Of a stretch of DNA of 24,578 nucleotides, positions 14,379 through 21,979 are shown in pieces. A program made the position numbers and the translations under genes. The DNA is from JAYPHU01 sp038127535 (GTDB lineage Bacteria > Pseudomonadota > Alphaproteobacteria > Rhodospirillales > UBA2165). The notes below the pieces were generated by a model that worked only from the letters and a program-made list of their open reading frames with translations, searched no databases and was not told the DNA's origin. Every line of letters starts with the position of its first letter. The first letter of the stretch is position 1. The stretch covers positions 1 to 24,578 of the forward strand of contig JAYPHU010000040.1 in assembly GCA_038127535.1 (NCBI GenBank), given 5' to 3'.

Positions 14379-15817
14379 GGTGCAGACTTACCGAAGGTCA
14401 GATCAAAACCGGCGGCAGGCTGGCTTTTTTGCGCCCGGAGTTCAATAGTCAATCCAAGTTTGCTTTCCAGCGCCTGACGGGCCGGAGAGGCAATCCCTGT
14501 CTCCAACGTGCGGGCCACGTCTTCCAGCAGTTCAAGCGAGGGCGTCTGACCGGGGTGATTGGCGGCCTCTTGCCGGACCCGGTAAAGCGCGTCCAGGGCA
14601 ATGGTCACCAGCGACAGGTTCCGGCCGTCTGTGGCAAACAAGGTCCGCGCCAGGGACGGCCGCCGCCGCCGCCGTGTCATCTCGAACAAGCCCAGCCGAG
14701 TAAAACCGAAGAAGTTTAGCTCCCGTCGTAAAGGCCCGGAAAGCGCATCCAGCTCGGCAGCGATCTCTTCTCGGTTTTTCGGATCTCGCTGGGGTAGGAA
14801 GTCGACCATGACCTGGCCACTGATATCTCGCAGACGAATTTGCCGCAGAACCTCGGCTGCCGCCTCGATATTGATGCGAAGGTTATGATCCTCGGGCCAC
14901 ACGTCGGACTCCTTCGGCCCGGAATCGATATCGATGGCGGTAAGCGCCGCCGTCTCCTCGATGATCAGCCGCCCACCTCTGGACAAGTTCACGACCGGCT
15001 GCAGGAGTTCCGTCCATTGATCATCCAAGTCATGCGTTTCGAAAATCCCCCCACCCTCTTCATGGGAAATAATCGACGCTAGGCCCGGCAATTGGTCTTC
15101 ACATGCCGCCGCCAAGTCGTTGGCCATCTTACGGTCGTCCAACACAATCCGGGTGATACCCAAATCATAATGATCGGCCAGGAATGCGAGCGCCGCAGGC
15201 GGCGACGGCAGCAGACATTTCGTGATCTCGGCGGCCTCATCTTCCGCCTTGATCGCCGACCATTTGCCGGTGAGCGCGGCAAACTCCCGTTCCAGAACCT
15301 CATCCTCGGCGCCGGCCGCTCGGGTGCGAACAATCAGCCCGGCGTCCGTTGGCAGGTCGGGTACAAAGATATCCTTCAGCCGGTCACGGGTTGCTTCATC
15401 CTGAATTTTTTGGGAGATATTGAGACCGGGCCGCGTTATCGAGAGAATTAGGTTCTCCGACGCCAAATCGATCCGGGTGGTCAGCTTGGGCCTCTTGCCG
15501 TGGAACCCGTCCCGGCTGACCTGCACCAGGACAGCGTCGCCCTCGTTAAACAAAGCGTCGATCGGCTTAGGCCTCTCCCGTTGGCGGTCGAACACCTGGG
15601 CGTCGGGCGCAGCCAGGAATCCGATCAGGTTTCCGTCCAGCTCTACAAACGCGGCGTTCAGTCCTTTGATGACACTGGCGATCCGGCCGGCATAGACGGC
15701 GCCCACCAGGCTGGGCTCATGGTCGCGGTCGATCAGGACCCGAGAGAGCTTGCCGTTCTCGGTTAGCGCGATGCGCCGCTCTCCCGGTCCACAGCGGATG
15801 AATACTTCGGCGCTCAT
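14375..15817 (-). CDS. Ribonuclease E/G family protein (RNase G-like)
   Basis: A 480-residue endoribonuclease of the RNase E/G catalytic type, acting in mRNA decay and rRNA processing. The N-terminal S1-like domain (about 36-115) includes VYAGRIASVIKGLNAAFVEL. The DNase I-like catalytic core has two metal aspartates: D296 in TAIDIDSG and D339 in MVDFLPQRD, equivalent to D303 and D346 of E. coli RNase E. The CPxCxG zinc-link usually found after the RPSL segment is missing; here RPSLARTLFATDG follows directly. The C terminus is short, without the scaffold tail of RNase E. It overlaps maf upstream and yacG downstream by 4 bp each. Ribonuclease G is the best name; no symbol is given because the RNase E and G branches cannot be separated safely by eye. 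Confidence 0.9.
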   Translation of the reverse strand: MSAEVFIRCGPGERRIALTENGKLSRVLIDRDHEPSLVGAVYAGRIASVIKGLNAAFVELDGNLIGFLAAPDAQVFDRQRERPKPIDALFNEGDAVLVQVSRDGFHGKRPKLTTRIDLASENLILSITRPGLNISQKIQDEATRDRLKDIFVPDLPTDAGLIVRTRAAGAEDEVLEREFAALTGKWSAIKAEDEAAEITKCLLPSPPAALAFLADHYDLGITRIVLDDRKMANDLAAACEDQLPGLASIISHEEGGGIFETHDLDDQWTELLQPVVNLSRGGRLIIEETAALTAIDIDSGPKESDVWPEDHNLRINIEAAAEVLRQIRLRDISGQVMVDFLPQRDPKNREEIAAELDALSGPLRRELNFFGFTRLGLFEMTRRRRRPSLARTLFATDGRNLSLVTIALDALYRVRQEAANHPGQTPSLELLEDVARTLETGIASPARQALESKLGLTIELRAQKSQPAAGFDLTFGKSAP

Positions 15818-16401
15818 GCCGGATACCCGAGCCCGGTGAGGAGGTACACCGTTTCCATAAGCGGCAGGCCGACCACATTCGGGTACGAGCCGTTAATCGC
15901 CGCGACAAAGGCTCCAGCCCTACCTTGGATGGCATACCCGCCGGCCTTGCCCCGCCATTCATCAGTATCGATATAGGCGGCGATTTCCCCATCGGATAGA
16001 CGCTTAAACCGCACCATGGTGCTCACCGTTCGGGAGGCACTCTGACCACCTGGCGCGATCACAGTCACGCCGCCGATCACCCGGTGCCGCCGGCCCGACA
16101 GGAATTCCAAAAAGCAGCGCGCCTCGTCCGTATCCACCGGCTTACCCAACTGCCGTCGGCCGCAGGCGACCACCGTGTCCGCGGCTAGAACGAATGCGTC
16201 CGAATATTCTGCGGCAATAGCGGCCGCTTTTTCCAATGCCAGGCGCTGAGCCACATCGACCGGAAGTTCCCCTTTCAGGGCCGTCTCATCAATATCTGCG
16301 GGAAGTATCTCGTCGGGTTTGATCCCCACCTGACTTAGCAGATCAAGGCGCCGGGGCGAGGCGGAGGCGAGAATTAGTTTTGGTTTGAGAGAGTCCGGCA
16401 T
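15814..16401 (-). CDS. maf: Maf-family nucleoside triphosphate pyrophosphatase
   Basis: A 195-residue Maf/HAM1-fold pyrophosphatase that hydrolyses non-canonical or modified nucleoside triphosphates to monophosphates. The signature LASASPRRLDLL has S13 and R17/R18. The catalytic acidic site is D75 in VLAADTVV. KAGGYAIQG at 152-160 and NGSYPNVVGLP are conserved. An AGGAAG about 8 nt before the ATG supports the start. The stop overlaps the RNase gene by 4 bp. The subfamily (dTTP/UTP-specific YhdE type or m7GTP-specific YceF type) is not clear by eye; the T/V residues after D75 are compatible with either. Confidence 0.93.
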   Translation of the reverse strand: MPDSLKPKLILASASPRRLDLLSQVGIKPDEILPADIDETALKGELPVDVAQRLALEKAAAIAAEYSDAFVLAADTVVACGRRQLGKPVDTDEARCFLEFLSGRRHRVIGGVTVIAPGGQSASRTVSTMVRFKRLSDGEIAAYIDTDEWRGKAGGYAIQGRAGAFVAAINGSYPNVVGLPLMETVYLLTGLGYPA

Positions 16402-16432
16402 GGAAACGGCTTCCTCTGCCAGAGGGCGAGGC

Positions 16433-16651
16433 TTACTTGAAGCGGAAGGTAATGCGGCCTTTGGTGAGATCGTACGGGGTCATTTCAACGTTAACCCGGT
16501 CGCCCGCCAGCACTCTGATTCGGTGCTTTCGCATTTTTCCAGCAGTGTGCGCCAGAATTTCGTGATCGTTGTCCAATTTGACCTTGAACATCGCGTTCGG
16601 CAACAGTTCCAGAACCGTGCCTTCAAATTCGAGAAGTTCTTCCTTTGCCAT
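16433..16651 (-). CDS. infA: Translation initiation factor IF-1
   Basis: A 72-residue S1-fold protein, exactly the family length, with the conserved EGTVLELLPNAMFKVKL and HTAGKMRKHRIRVLAGDRV segments and the usual KGRITFRFK end. IF-1 occupies the ribosomal A site during initiation. AAAGGAT about 7 nt before the ATG is a good ribosome site. It lies between the low-Mr phosphatase gene and maf, a usual alphaproteobacterial order. A hairpin lies upstream, between it and the phosphatase gene. Confidence 0.98.
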   Translation of the reverse strand: MAKEELLEFEGTVLELLPNAMFKVKLDNDHEILAHTAGKMRKHRIRVLAGDRVNVEMTPYDLTKGRITFRFK

Positions 16652-16677
16652 AAATTATCCTTTGGCAGGTTGAAAGT

Positions 16678-16693
16678 GGCCCAAAAGTGGGCC
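16678..16693 (-). terminator. Hairpin between the phosphatase gene and infA
   Basis: GGCCCA and TGGGCC form a perfect 6-bp stem with a 4-nt loop, 27 bp upstream of the infA start. The minus-strand sequence after it is ACTTTC, without a proper T-run, so it may separate or stabilise transcripts rather than terminate fully. Confidence 0.35.
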
Positions 16694-16708
16694 GAAACGC
16701 TGCATAAA

Positions 16709-17173
16709 TCAAGTTTTTTCCGGGAATACCGCGGTCTGTGGCGAAAACCGCGTCCGAATTTTTTCCATCAACTCATTCCGGAGACGGCGAAACCCATCCA
16801 GCTTCACTTCCCGGCTGCCGGTGATGATACTGGGGTCCATGGTCGGCCAGTACTCGACATCACACGCCATCCAGCGGGTCAGTTCGATGGCCGAGTGCTG
16901 GGCCTTAGGCGACAGGGAAATGATCAGGTCGTAGGAACTGTCCAACAGCTCATCGAAGCCTTTGGACTTGTGATTGCTCATATCGATGCCGATCTCGCCC
17001 ATCACCTCGATCATGAAACCGTTGATCTCTTCGGGGACGACACCAACCGAGTCCACATAGATCCGGTGGCCCATGAGGTGTTTCAGCATGCCTTCGGCCA
17101 TGGGGGAGCGGACGCAGTTGAATGTGCAGGCGAACAGAACCGCGTCCGGCAGGCGGGTAGCACGTTCAATCAC
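16709..17173 (-). CDS. Low-molecular-weight phosphatase family protein
   Basis: A 154-residue protein of the low-Mr protein tyrosine phosphatase/arsenate reductase fold. The CX5R phosphate loop is C16-TFNCV-R22 followed by S23. The general acid is D113 in WPTMDPS. The start is GTG 17173, overlapping the last 8 bp of the UPF0262 gene (GTGATTGA), which suggests translational coupling. Proteins in this place, between UPF0262 and infA, are conserved in alphaproteobacteria and often called arsenate reductase or ArsC; activity toward phosphotyrosine or arsenate cannot be decided here. Confidence 0.87.
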   Translation of the reverse strand: MIERATRLPDAVLFACTFNCVRSPMAEGMLKHLMGHRIYVDSVGVVPEEINGFMIEVMGEIGIDMSNHKSKGFDELLDSSYDLIISLSPKAQHSAIELTRWMACDVEYWPTMDPSIITGSREVKLDGFRRLRNELMEKIRTRFSPQTAVFPEKT

Positions 17174-17651
17174 GGGATCGCATCTCGTAATGCAGGGTAC
17201 AGATCAGGGTGAAAATGCGCCGCGCCGTATCTAGATCGATATCGGCATGGGGCTGTATCCGCGCGCGCAACAGTTCGGAGCCCTCGTTATGCAAGCCGCG
17301 CCGGCCCATATCGATGGCCTCGATCCGCTGCTGGTTGGCTGTCTTCAGCGCCTGGTAATAGCTGTCGCAGACGGTGAAATAGTCTTTGATGACCGAGCGG
17401 AAGCTGGACAGCGGGAGCCGGAACTCGGTGCATTGCGTATCCCATTCATCGCAGACCCGGAACACCAGCCGGTTCTCGACAATGCTGAGATGCAGATTAT
17501 AGGGACCGGCAGGCGCATCGGCGGGTGCAAAGAAGTTTTCCTCCATCAAAGCCTGAATGGCGATGGCCCGGTCGTGCTCGACCTCATCCCGGCGGCGCAG
17601 CACTGTCCGGTGATCAAAGATCACGTTGGCGATCCGGTTTTCGCCCGACAT
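17166..17651 (-). CDS. UPF0262 family protein
   Basis: A 161-residue cytoplasmic protein of the uncharacterised UPF0262 family, known mostly from alphaproteobacteria. The typical central sequence is PYNLHLSIVENRLVF with FRLPLSSFRSVIKDYF, followed by IEAIDMGRRGLHNEGSELL. No signal peptide or membrane segment is present. It lies between hisD (6 bp upstream) and the phosphatase gene (8-bp overlap) in a tight operon. Function unknown; the conserved neighbourhood suggests expression with core cell functions. Confidence 0.93.
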   Translation of the reverse strand: MSGENRIANVIFDHRTVLRRRDEVEHDRAIAIQALMEENFFAPADAPAGPYNLHLSIVENRLVFRVCDEWDTQCTEFRLPLSSFRSVIKDYFTVCDSYYQALKTANQQRIEAIDMGRRGLHNEGSELLRARIQPHADIDLDTARRIFTLICTLHYEMRSRD

Positions 17652-17657
17652 GGGTCT

Positions 17658-18956
17658 TTAGCTTTCCCAGTTGAGCCGGATGGAAACGGACAGCGCGTGC
17701 GCCTCCAACCCTTCCGCTTCGGCCAGGGTCACTGCCGCCGGCCCGATGGCGCGTAGCGAGTCCGCATCGCCGGCCAAAATAGATGTGCGCTTCATAAAAT
17801 CTGTCACGCCGAGGCCCGACGAGAACCGCGCGCTTCGGTCCGTGGGCAGCACGTGATTGGGCCCGCCCACATAGTCCCCAAGCGCCTCCGGCGTATAGCG
17901 GCCGAGGAATATAGCGCCGGCGTTCTTGATGGCGGCGGCCAGCGGCTCCGGCTCGGAGACGGCCAATTCCAGGTGTTCGGGTGCGATCCGATCAATTAGC
18001 GCCGGGGCGTCTTTCAGATCATTTACCAAGATCACACCGCCATAGTCCCGCCAGCTCGCCCCGGCGATCTCGGCGCGGGGCAGGTTTTCCAGAAAGCCGT
18101 CCACCGCCCGTTCCACCTCTTTCGCAAAGGCTGCATCGTCGGTGATCAGGATGGACTGCGCGCTGGCATCGTGTTCCGCCTGGGATAGCAGATCAGCGGC
18201 GATCCAGGCGGGATCGTTTTCCCTATCCGCCACCACCAGGATTTCCGACGGACCGGCGATCATGTCGATGCCCACCGTGCCGAAGACGCGCCGCTTGGCG
18301 GTCGCCACATAGATATTGCCGGGCCCGGTGATCTTGTCGACGGGCTTGATGGTTTCCGTGCCGAAAGCCAGCGCGGCCACGGCCTGCGCCCCGCCGATGC
18401 GATAGACCTCGTCCGCGCCGGCGATGCCGATGGCGGTTAGAACCAGCGGGTTCACCTCCCCGTCCGGCGTCGGCACGACAATCACCAACCGCTCCACACC
18501 GGCGACCTTGGCCGGCAGCGCGTTCATGAGAACCGACGAGGGATAGGCCGCCGTACCGCCCGGCACATAGAGCCCGGCCGCGCCGATAGACGTCCAGCGG
18601 TAGCCGAGGCGCACGCCGGCGTCGTCCGTGTAATCCAGATCGGCCGGCAGTTGCTTTTCGTGATAGGCTTGGATGCGGTCCGCCGCCAGTTCCAACGCCG
18701 CCAGCCGCTCGGCGGAGACACTGTCCCGCGCGGCGGCGATCTCGGCCGCCGTGATCCGCATGTTACCTGCGGTCAGTTCGAACCGGTCGAACTTTTGCGT
18801 CAGGTCGAACAATGCCTGATCGCCATCGGTGCGCACCTGATCGATGATCCCGGCGATGGCTGACTCCACATCCTGAGAGATTTCCCGGCGCCGGTTCAAA
18901 AAATTTTCAAAGGATGTCTCGAAACCGGCGTCGCTGGCGTTAAGCGTCTCCGGCAT
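17658..18956 (-). CDS. hisD: Histidinol dehydrogenase
   Basis: A 432-residue enzyme for the last two steps of histidine synthesis, oxidising histidinol to histidine with two NAD+. The residue numbers match those of the E. coli enzyme closely: zinc ligands Q259, H262 (SQAEHD), D361 (GDYVGGPNH) and H420 (GLEAHA), and the catalytic pair E327/H328 (RIAPEHLEL). GPGNIYVATAKRRVFG (211-226) and DMIAGPSEIL are signature segments. The ATG at 18956 lies within the last 17 bp of hisG, so the two genes are coupled. No lesion is seen. Confidence 0.98.
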   Translation of the reverse strand: MPETLNASDAGFETSFENFLNRRREISQDVESAIAGIIDQVRTDGDQALFDLTQKFDRFELTAGNMRITAAEIAAARDSVSAERLAALELAADRIQAYHEKQLPADLDYTDDAGVRLGYRWTSIGAAGLYVPGGTAAYPSSVLMNALPAKVAGVERLVIVVPTPDGEVNPLVLTAIGIAGADEVYRIGGAQAVAALAFGTETIKPVDKITGPGNIYVATAKRRVFGTVGIDMIAGPSEILVVADRENDPAWIAADLLSQAEHDASAQSILITDDAAFAKEVERAVDGFLENLPRAEIAGASWRDYGGVILVNDLKDAPALIDRIAPEHLELAVSEPEPLAAAIKNAGAIFLGRYTPEALGDYVGGPNHVLPTDRSARFSSGLGVTDFMKRTSILAGDADSLRAIGPAAVTLAEAEGLEAHALSVSIRLNWES

Positions 18957-19608
18957 GGACGGCCTCCCGGAAACGGTCGATCCAGTCGGTCATTTCTTCC
19001 GGCCGTGTTTTCATGGCCGTCCGGTTGATCGCCAAGCGCGACGTGATGGTGGCGATTTCCTCCACCTCGACCAGGCCGTTGGCCTTCAGGGTCGAACCGG
19101 TGGAGACCAGGTCCACGATTCGGCTGCAGAGGCCCAAGGTCGGCGCGATTTCGATGGCACCGTTGAGCTTGATGCATTCGGCCTGCACACCGCGGGTGGC
19201 AAAGTGGCGCTTGGTAATCTCGGGATACTTGGTGGCGACCCGGATGTGGCTCCAGCGCTTGGGATTGTCGCCGGGCGCCATGTCCTTGGGCTCGGCCACC
19301 ACCATCCGGCAATAGCCGACATTCAGGTCCAGCGGTGCATAAATCTCCCGGGAATCAAACTCCATCAGCACATCCGCGCCCGCAACGCCGAGGTGCGCCG
19401 CGCCGAAGCCGATCATCGTCGCCATGTCAAAGCTACGCACCCGAATGATATCCAGGTTTGGATCATTGGTGGCGAAGGACAGTCGGCGCGCGTTGTCATC
19501 GTCGAACGCGGCTTCCGGTTCGATCCCCGCACGGCGGACCAGCGGCATCACATCGTCGAGGATGCGGCCCTTGGGCAATGCCAGAATAAGCTTGTCGTTC
19601 GCCAGCAC
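18940..19608 (-). CDS. hisG: ATP phosphoribosyltransferase catalytic subunit, short form
   Basis: A 222-residue HisG of the short class, which catalyses the first committed step of histidine synthesis (ATP plus PRPP). The PRPP-binding segment is DLVSTGSTLKANGL. LPKGRILDD at the N terminus and GVAGADVLMEF are conserved. The C-terminal regulatory domain of the long form is missing, so a HisZ partner is expected elsewhere in the genome. The start is GTG 19608 with AGGA 9 nt upstream. It overlaps hisD by 17 bp. The gap to murA upstream is about 100 bp without a gene, where many relatives carry a DUF2948 gene. Confidence 0.95.
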   Translation of the reverse strand: MLANDKLILALPKGRILDDVMPLVRRAGIEPEAAFDDDNARRLSFATNDPNLDIIRVRSFDMATMIGFGAAHLGVAGADVLMEFDSREIYAPLDLNVGYCRMVVAEPKDMAPGDNPKRWSHIRVATKYPEITKRHFATRGVQAECIKLNGAIEIAPTLGLCSRIVDLVSTGSTLKANGLVEVEEIATITSRLAINRTAMKTRPEEMTDWIDRFREAVHAGDA

Positions 19609-19716
19609 GATAAGCGTTCCTCAGGTTTTCAGTGTTCGGGAGGCGGTGTCTTACCCGTTTTTGCGGCCCTAGGCTAGAGAAGAATGCGAAATTACTTCGT
19701 ACCTTGAGAGGCTGCT

Positions 19717-21003
19717 TTACCCGCTGACCCGCTCGATATCCGCGCCGCAGGCGGCCAGCTTCTCCTCCAGCCGCTCGTAGCCCCGGTCCAAGTGATAGAC
19801 ACGGTTGACCATGGTCTCGCCTTCGGCGGCCAGACCGGCCAGCACCAGTGAGACCGAGGCGCGCAGATCGGTCGCCATCAGCGGCGCGCCCGAAAGCTTG
19901 GGCACGCCGCGCACGATCGCCGAGGAGCCGTGCACATTAATATCCGCGCCCATGCGGTTGAGCTCGGGCACGTGCATGAACCGGTTCTCGAAAATGGTCT
20001 CAGTGATCATCGACGCCCCGTCCGAGACCGACATCAGCGCCATCATCTGCGCCTGCATATCGGTCGGAAAACCGGGGAACGGCTCGGTCATGATATCCAC
20101 GCCCTTGAGCGCGTTCGACGTCCGCTGCACCCGGATATGGCCGTTCTCGGCAGTCACTTCGGTACCGGTCTTGGTCAGAATATCAAACACGGAGTCCAGC
20201 ATGTCGGCTCGCGTGCCGGTCAGCGTGATATCGCCGCCGGTGATCGCCGCCGCCACCGCATAGGTCCCGGTTTCGATCCGGTCGGGGATCACCTGGTAGT
20301 CCGCGCTGAGTAGAGCGTCGACCCCGGTCACGATCAGCTTGTCCGTGCCGATGCCGTCAATCTTTGCGCCCATGGCGACCAGGCAGTTGGCAAGATCGCC
20401 GATCTCCGGTTCCCGCGCGGCGTTTGAGATTTGCGTGACCCCCTTTGCCAGGGTCGCTGCCATCAGAATGTTTTCGGTCGCGCCGACCGAGACGGAGGGG
20501 AACATCACATGCCCGCCGGTCAGCCCGTTCGGCGCGACTGCGCGCACATAGCCTTCTTCCAACGTGATCTCGGCGCCCAGGGTCTCCAATGCGCTCAGAT
20601 GAAGATCCACCGGCCGAGTGCCGATGGCGCAGCCGCCCGGCAGAGACACCCGCGCTTCGCCCCAGCGGGCCACCAACGGCCCGAGCACTAAAACAGAGGC
20701 GCGCATGGTCCGCACCAGATCATAGGGCGCGGTCTTATCCGTGGGCTCATGCCCGTTCAACGAGAGCGTCCGGCCCACATGGCCGCCATTGGGCGCATCG
20801 CCCAGCATACCGATGGAGACCCCAAGCTCGCTCAGCAGATGCACCATGGTAGTGATGTCCGCCAAGTGCGGCAGATTGGAAAGCGTCAGGGTTTCCGAAG
20901 TGAGGAGCGACGAGGCTAGCAAGGGCAGCGCGGCATTCTTGGCGCCTCCGATGGGTATGCTGCCAAGCAGCGGCTTGCCGCCGCGTATCCGAATTGAATT
21001 CAT
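19717..21003 (-). CDS. murA: UDP-N-acetylglucosamine 1-carboxyvinyltransferase
   Basis: A 428-residue MurA from the ATG at 21003, which transfers enolpyruvate from PEP to UDP-GlcNAc, the first step of peptidoglycan synthesis. The fosfomycin-reactive cysteine is present, C125 in GGCAIGTRPVDLH. The substrate residues K22-N23 in GGAKNAALPLLA are normal. An upstream in-frame GTG at 21027 would add eight residues not seen in relatives, whose N termini begin like MxxxRIRGG; the ATG is preferred. It is followed by hisG and hisD on the same strand. The gene is intact. Confidence 0.97.
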   Translation of the reverse strand: MNSIRIRGGKPLLGSIPIGGAKNAALPLLASSLLTSETLTLSNLPHLADITTMVHLLSELGVSIGMLGDAPNGGHVGRTLSLNGHEPTDKTAPYDLVRTMRASVLVLGPLVARWGEARVSLPGGCAIGTRPVDLHLSALETLGAEITLEEGYVRAVAPNGLTGGHVMFPSVSVGATENILMAATLAKGVTQISNAAREPEIGDLANCLVAMGAKIDGIGTDKLIVTGVDALLSADYQVIPDRIETGTYAVAAAITGGDITLTGTRADMLDSVFDILTKTGTEVTAENGHIRVQRTSNALKGVDIMTEPFPGFPTDMQAQMMALMSVSDGASMITETIFENRFMHVPELNRMGADINVHGSSAIVRGVPKLSGAPLMATDLRASVSLVLAGLAAEGETMVNRVYHLDRGYERLEEKLAACGADIERVSG

Positions 21004-21109
21004 AAGGCCTAATATCCCATGTAGCACGGGCTCACAAGAACCGATCCGTTGGGCGGAACGATGGCGAAGATACGGCAGCCGGCCTTAATGTTTCGGCTGA
21101 ATGTTTTGC

Positions 21110-21265
21110 CTAGTGTTTTTCCGAGCCCTTGCGGCGGCGCAGATTGTCGCGGAGCGCCTGGGCGAGGCGCTCTTCCCGCTCGGCCGCCTTAGCCTTGCCC
21201 TTGTCGCTGACTTTGGGCTGCCGGCGCTTTGGCGTGTCTTTCGTGCCGTCGGAATTTTCCGTCAT
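21110..21265 (-). CDS. 51-residue basic protein upstream of murA
   Basis: This short gene has an ATG at 21265-21263 and TAG at 21112-21110. It encodes 51 residues, beginning MTENSDGTKDTPKRRQPK and ending LRDNLRRRKGSEKH. The C-terminal half (AAEREERLAQALRDNLRRRK) is a strongly charged predicted helix. Small proteins with the pattern RLAxALRxNLRRRK are common in front of murA in alphaproteobacteria, and the position here agrees. No ribosome site is seen; CCTCC stands where GGAGG would be needed, so translation may be leaderless or weak. Function unknown. The GGAGG on the plus strand at this place belongs to no gene I can define. Confidence 0.7.
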   Translation of the reverse strand: MTENSDGTKDTPKRRQPKVSDKGKAKAAEREERLAQALRDNLRRRKGSEKH

Positions 21266-21325
21266 TGGAGGTATATCGCAGACCCCGGAAAGCGGGTCAA
21301 ATCCCTATGTAGACCAGTTGAACAA

Positions 21326-21640
21326 AATACACATCGGTCGGCATTCGCCGACGCATTGAACATGCTCGGCCTTCATTTCTATCAGTCGAGTGAGGCCCAA
21401 GAAGCCGAGAAATACTTCCGCCAAGCCGTCACCGCCGACGACACGCATCTTCAAGCGCATCTCAACCTCGCCAGTTTGCTGAGAGACTCCTTGCGGTTTC
21501 CGGTAGCGCTGACCCATGTCGATGCGGCGCTCCGGAAAGCCCCTCACATCGCCGAAGTGTAGAAATTTTTGCGCCGTTTGTATGAGAACAAATATATAAG
21601 TATTTCCGACCGAGAATTTTGGGGTGTACCCCCTCATTAA
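21326..21640 (+). pseudogene. TPR protein fragment with an in-frame amber codon
   Basis: A plus-strand frame holds about two tetratricopeptide repeats: ADALNMLGLHFYQ then EAEKYFRQAV, and HLQAHLNLASLLRD then ALTHVDAALRKAP. It meets TAG at 21560-21562 after HIAEV and goes on in frame with KFLRRLYENKYISISDREF until TAA 21638-21640. The 5' end is not defined: upstream the frame is the antisense of the small basic gene and shows no TPR pattern, and no good start is visible. It is therefore a piece of a larger TPR gene, truncated in front and interrupted. GC falls toward the end. Original function unknown. Confidence 0.6.
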
Positions 21641-21855
21641 AAATGCCTCCGCAAAAATTCACAATCTCTATAGAGACTCCTTAATCATCACGGGTGAATG
21701 GCAAGTATCAGGATAGTCTTGTCACACTCCTGATGCAGTGAAAGGCGAGCTATTCTAGAAACGCTCCTATCGTCCTCTCAATGAATATGATACGTTGTCT
21801 CCTAAGTTGTTGATTCTATGCGGGCGACTGTGGCATGTTCGCGCCGCTCAATCAG

Positions 21856-21931
21856 GGCCGCAGTGGCACAGGGGTAGCGCACCCCCTTGGTAAGGGGGAG
21901 GTCGGTGGTTCAAATCCACCCTGCGGCACCA
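21856..21931 (+). tRNA. tRNA-Thr (GGT anticodon), with encoded CCA
   Basis: The cloverleaf can be drawn by eye. Acceptor GCCGCAG (21856-21862) pairs with CTGCGGC (21921-21927). The anticodon stem CCCCC/GGGGG holds the loop TTGGTAA, giving anticodon GGT, reading threonine ACC/ACT. The T arm GGTGG-TTCAAAT-CCACC is perfect. The D stem GCAC/GCGC has one mismatch. Discriminator A is at 21928 and CCA is encoded at 21929-21931. It stands alone between a TPR remnant and a broken hydrolase, a typical spot for integrating elements, but no integrase or direct repeat of its 3' end is seen in the window. Confidence 0.92.
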
Positions 21932-21979
21932 TTTTTCCCTACGAAAATTTCAAGTTTAAGCCGCCTCGTGGCGGGCGCC

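Noticed and set aside
21004..21027. GTG start at 21027 for murA
   Set aside because: The extra eight residues are not found in the usual MurA N terminus, while the ATG at 21003 gives the family-typical start.
21101..21325. 5' part of the plus-strand TPR frame from 21101
   Set aside because: This part is antisense to the small basic gene and has no TPR pattern or good start.
21856..21931. tRNA-Thr as an integration site with a genomic island
   Set aside because: No integrase gene and no repeat of the tRNA 3' end were noticed within the window.
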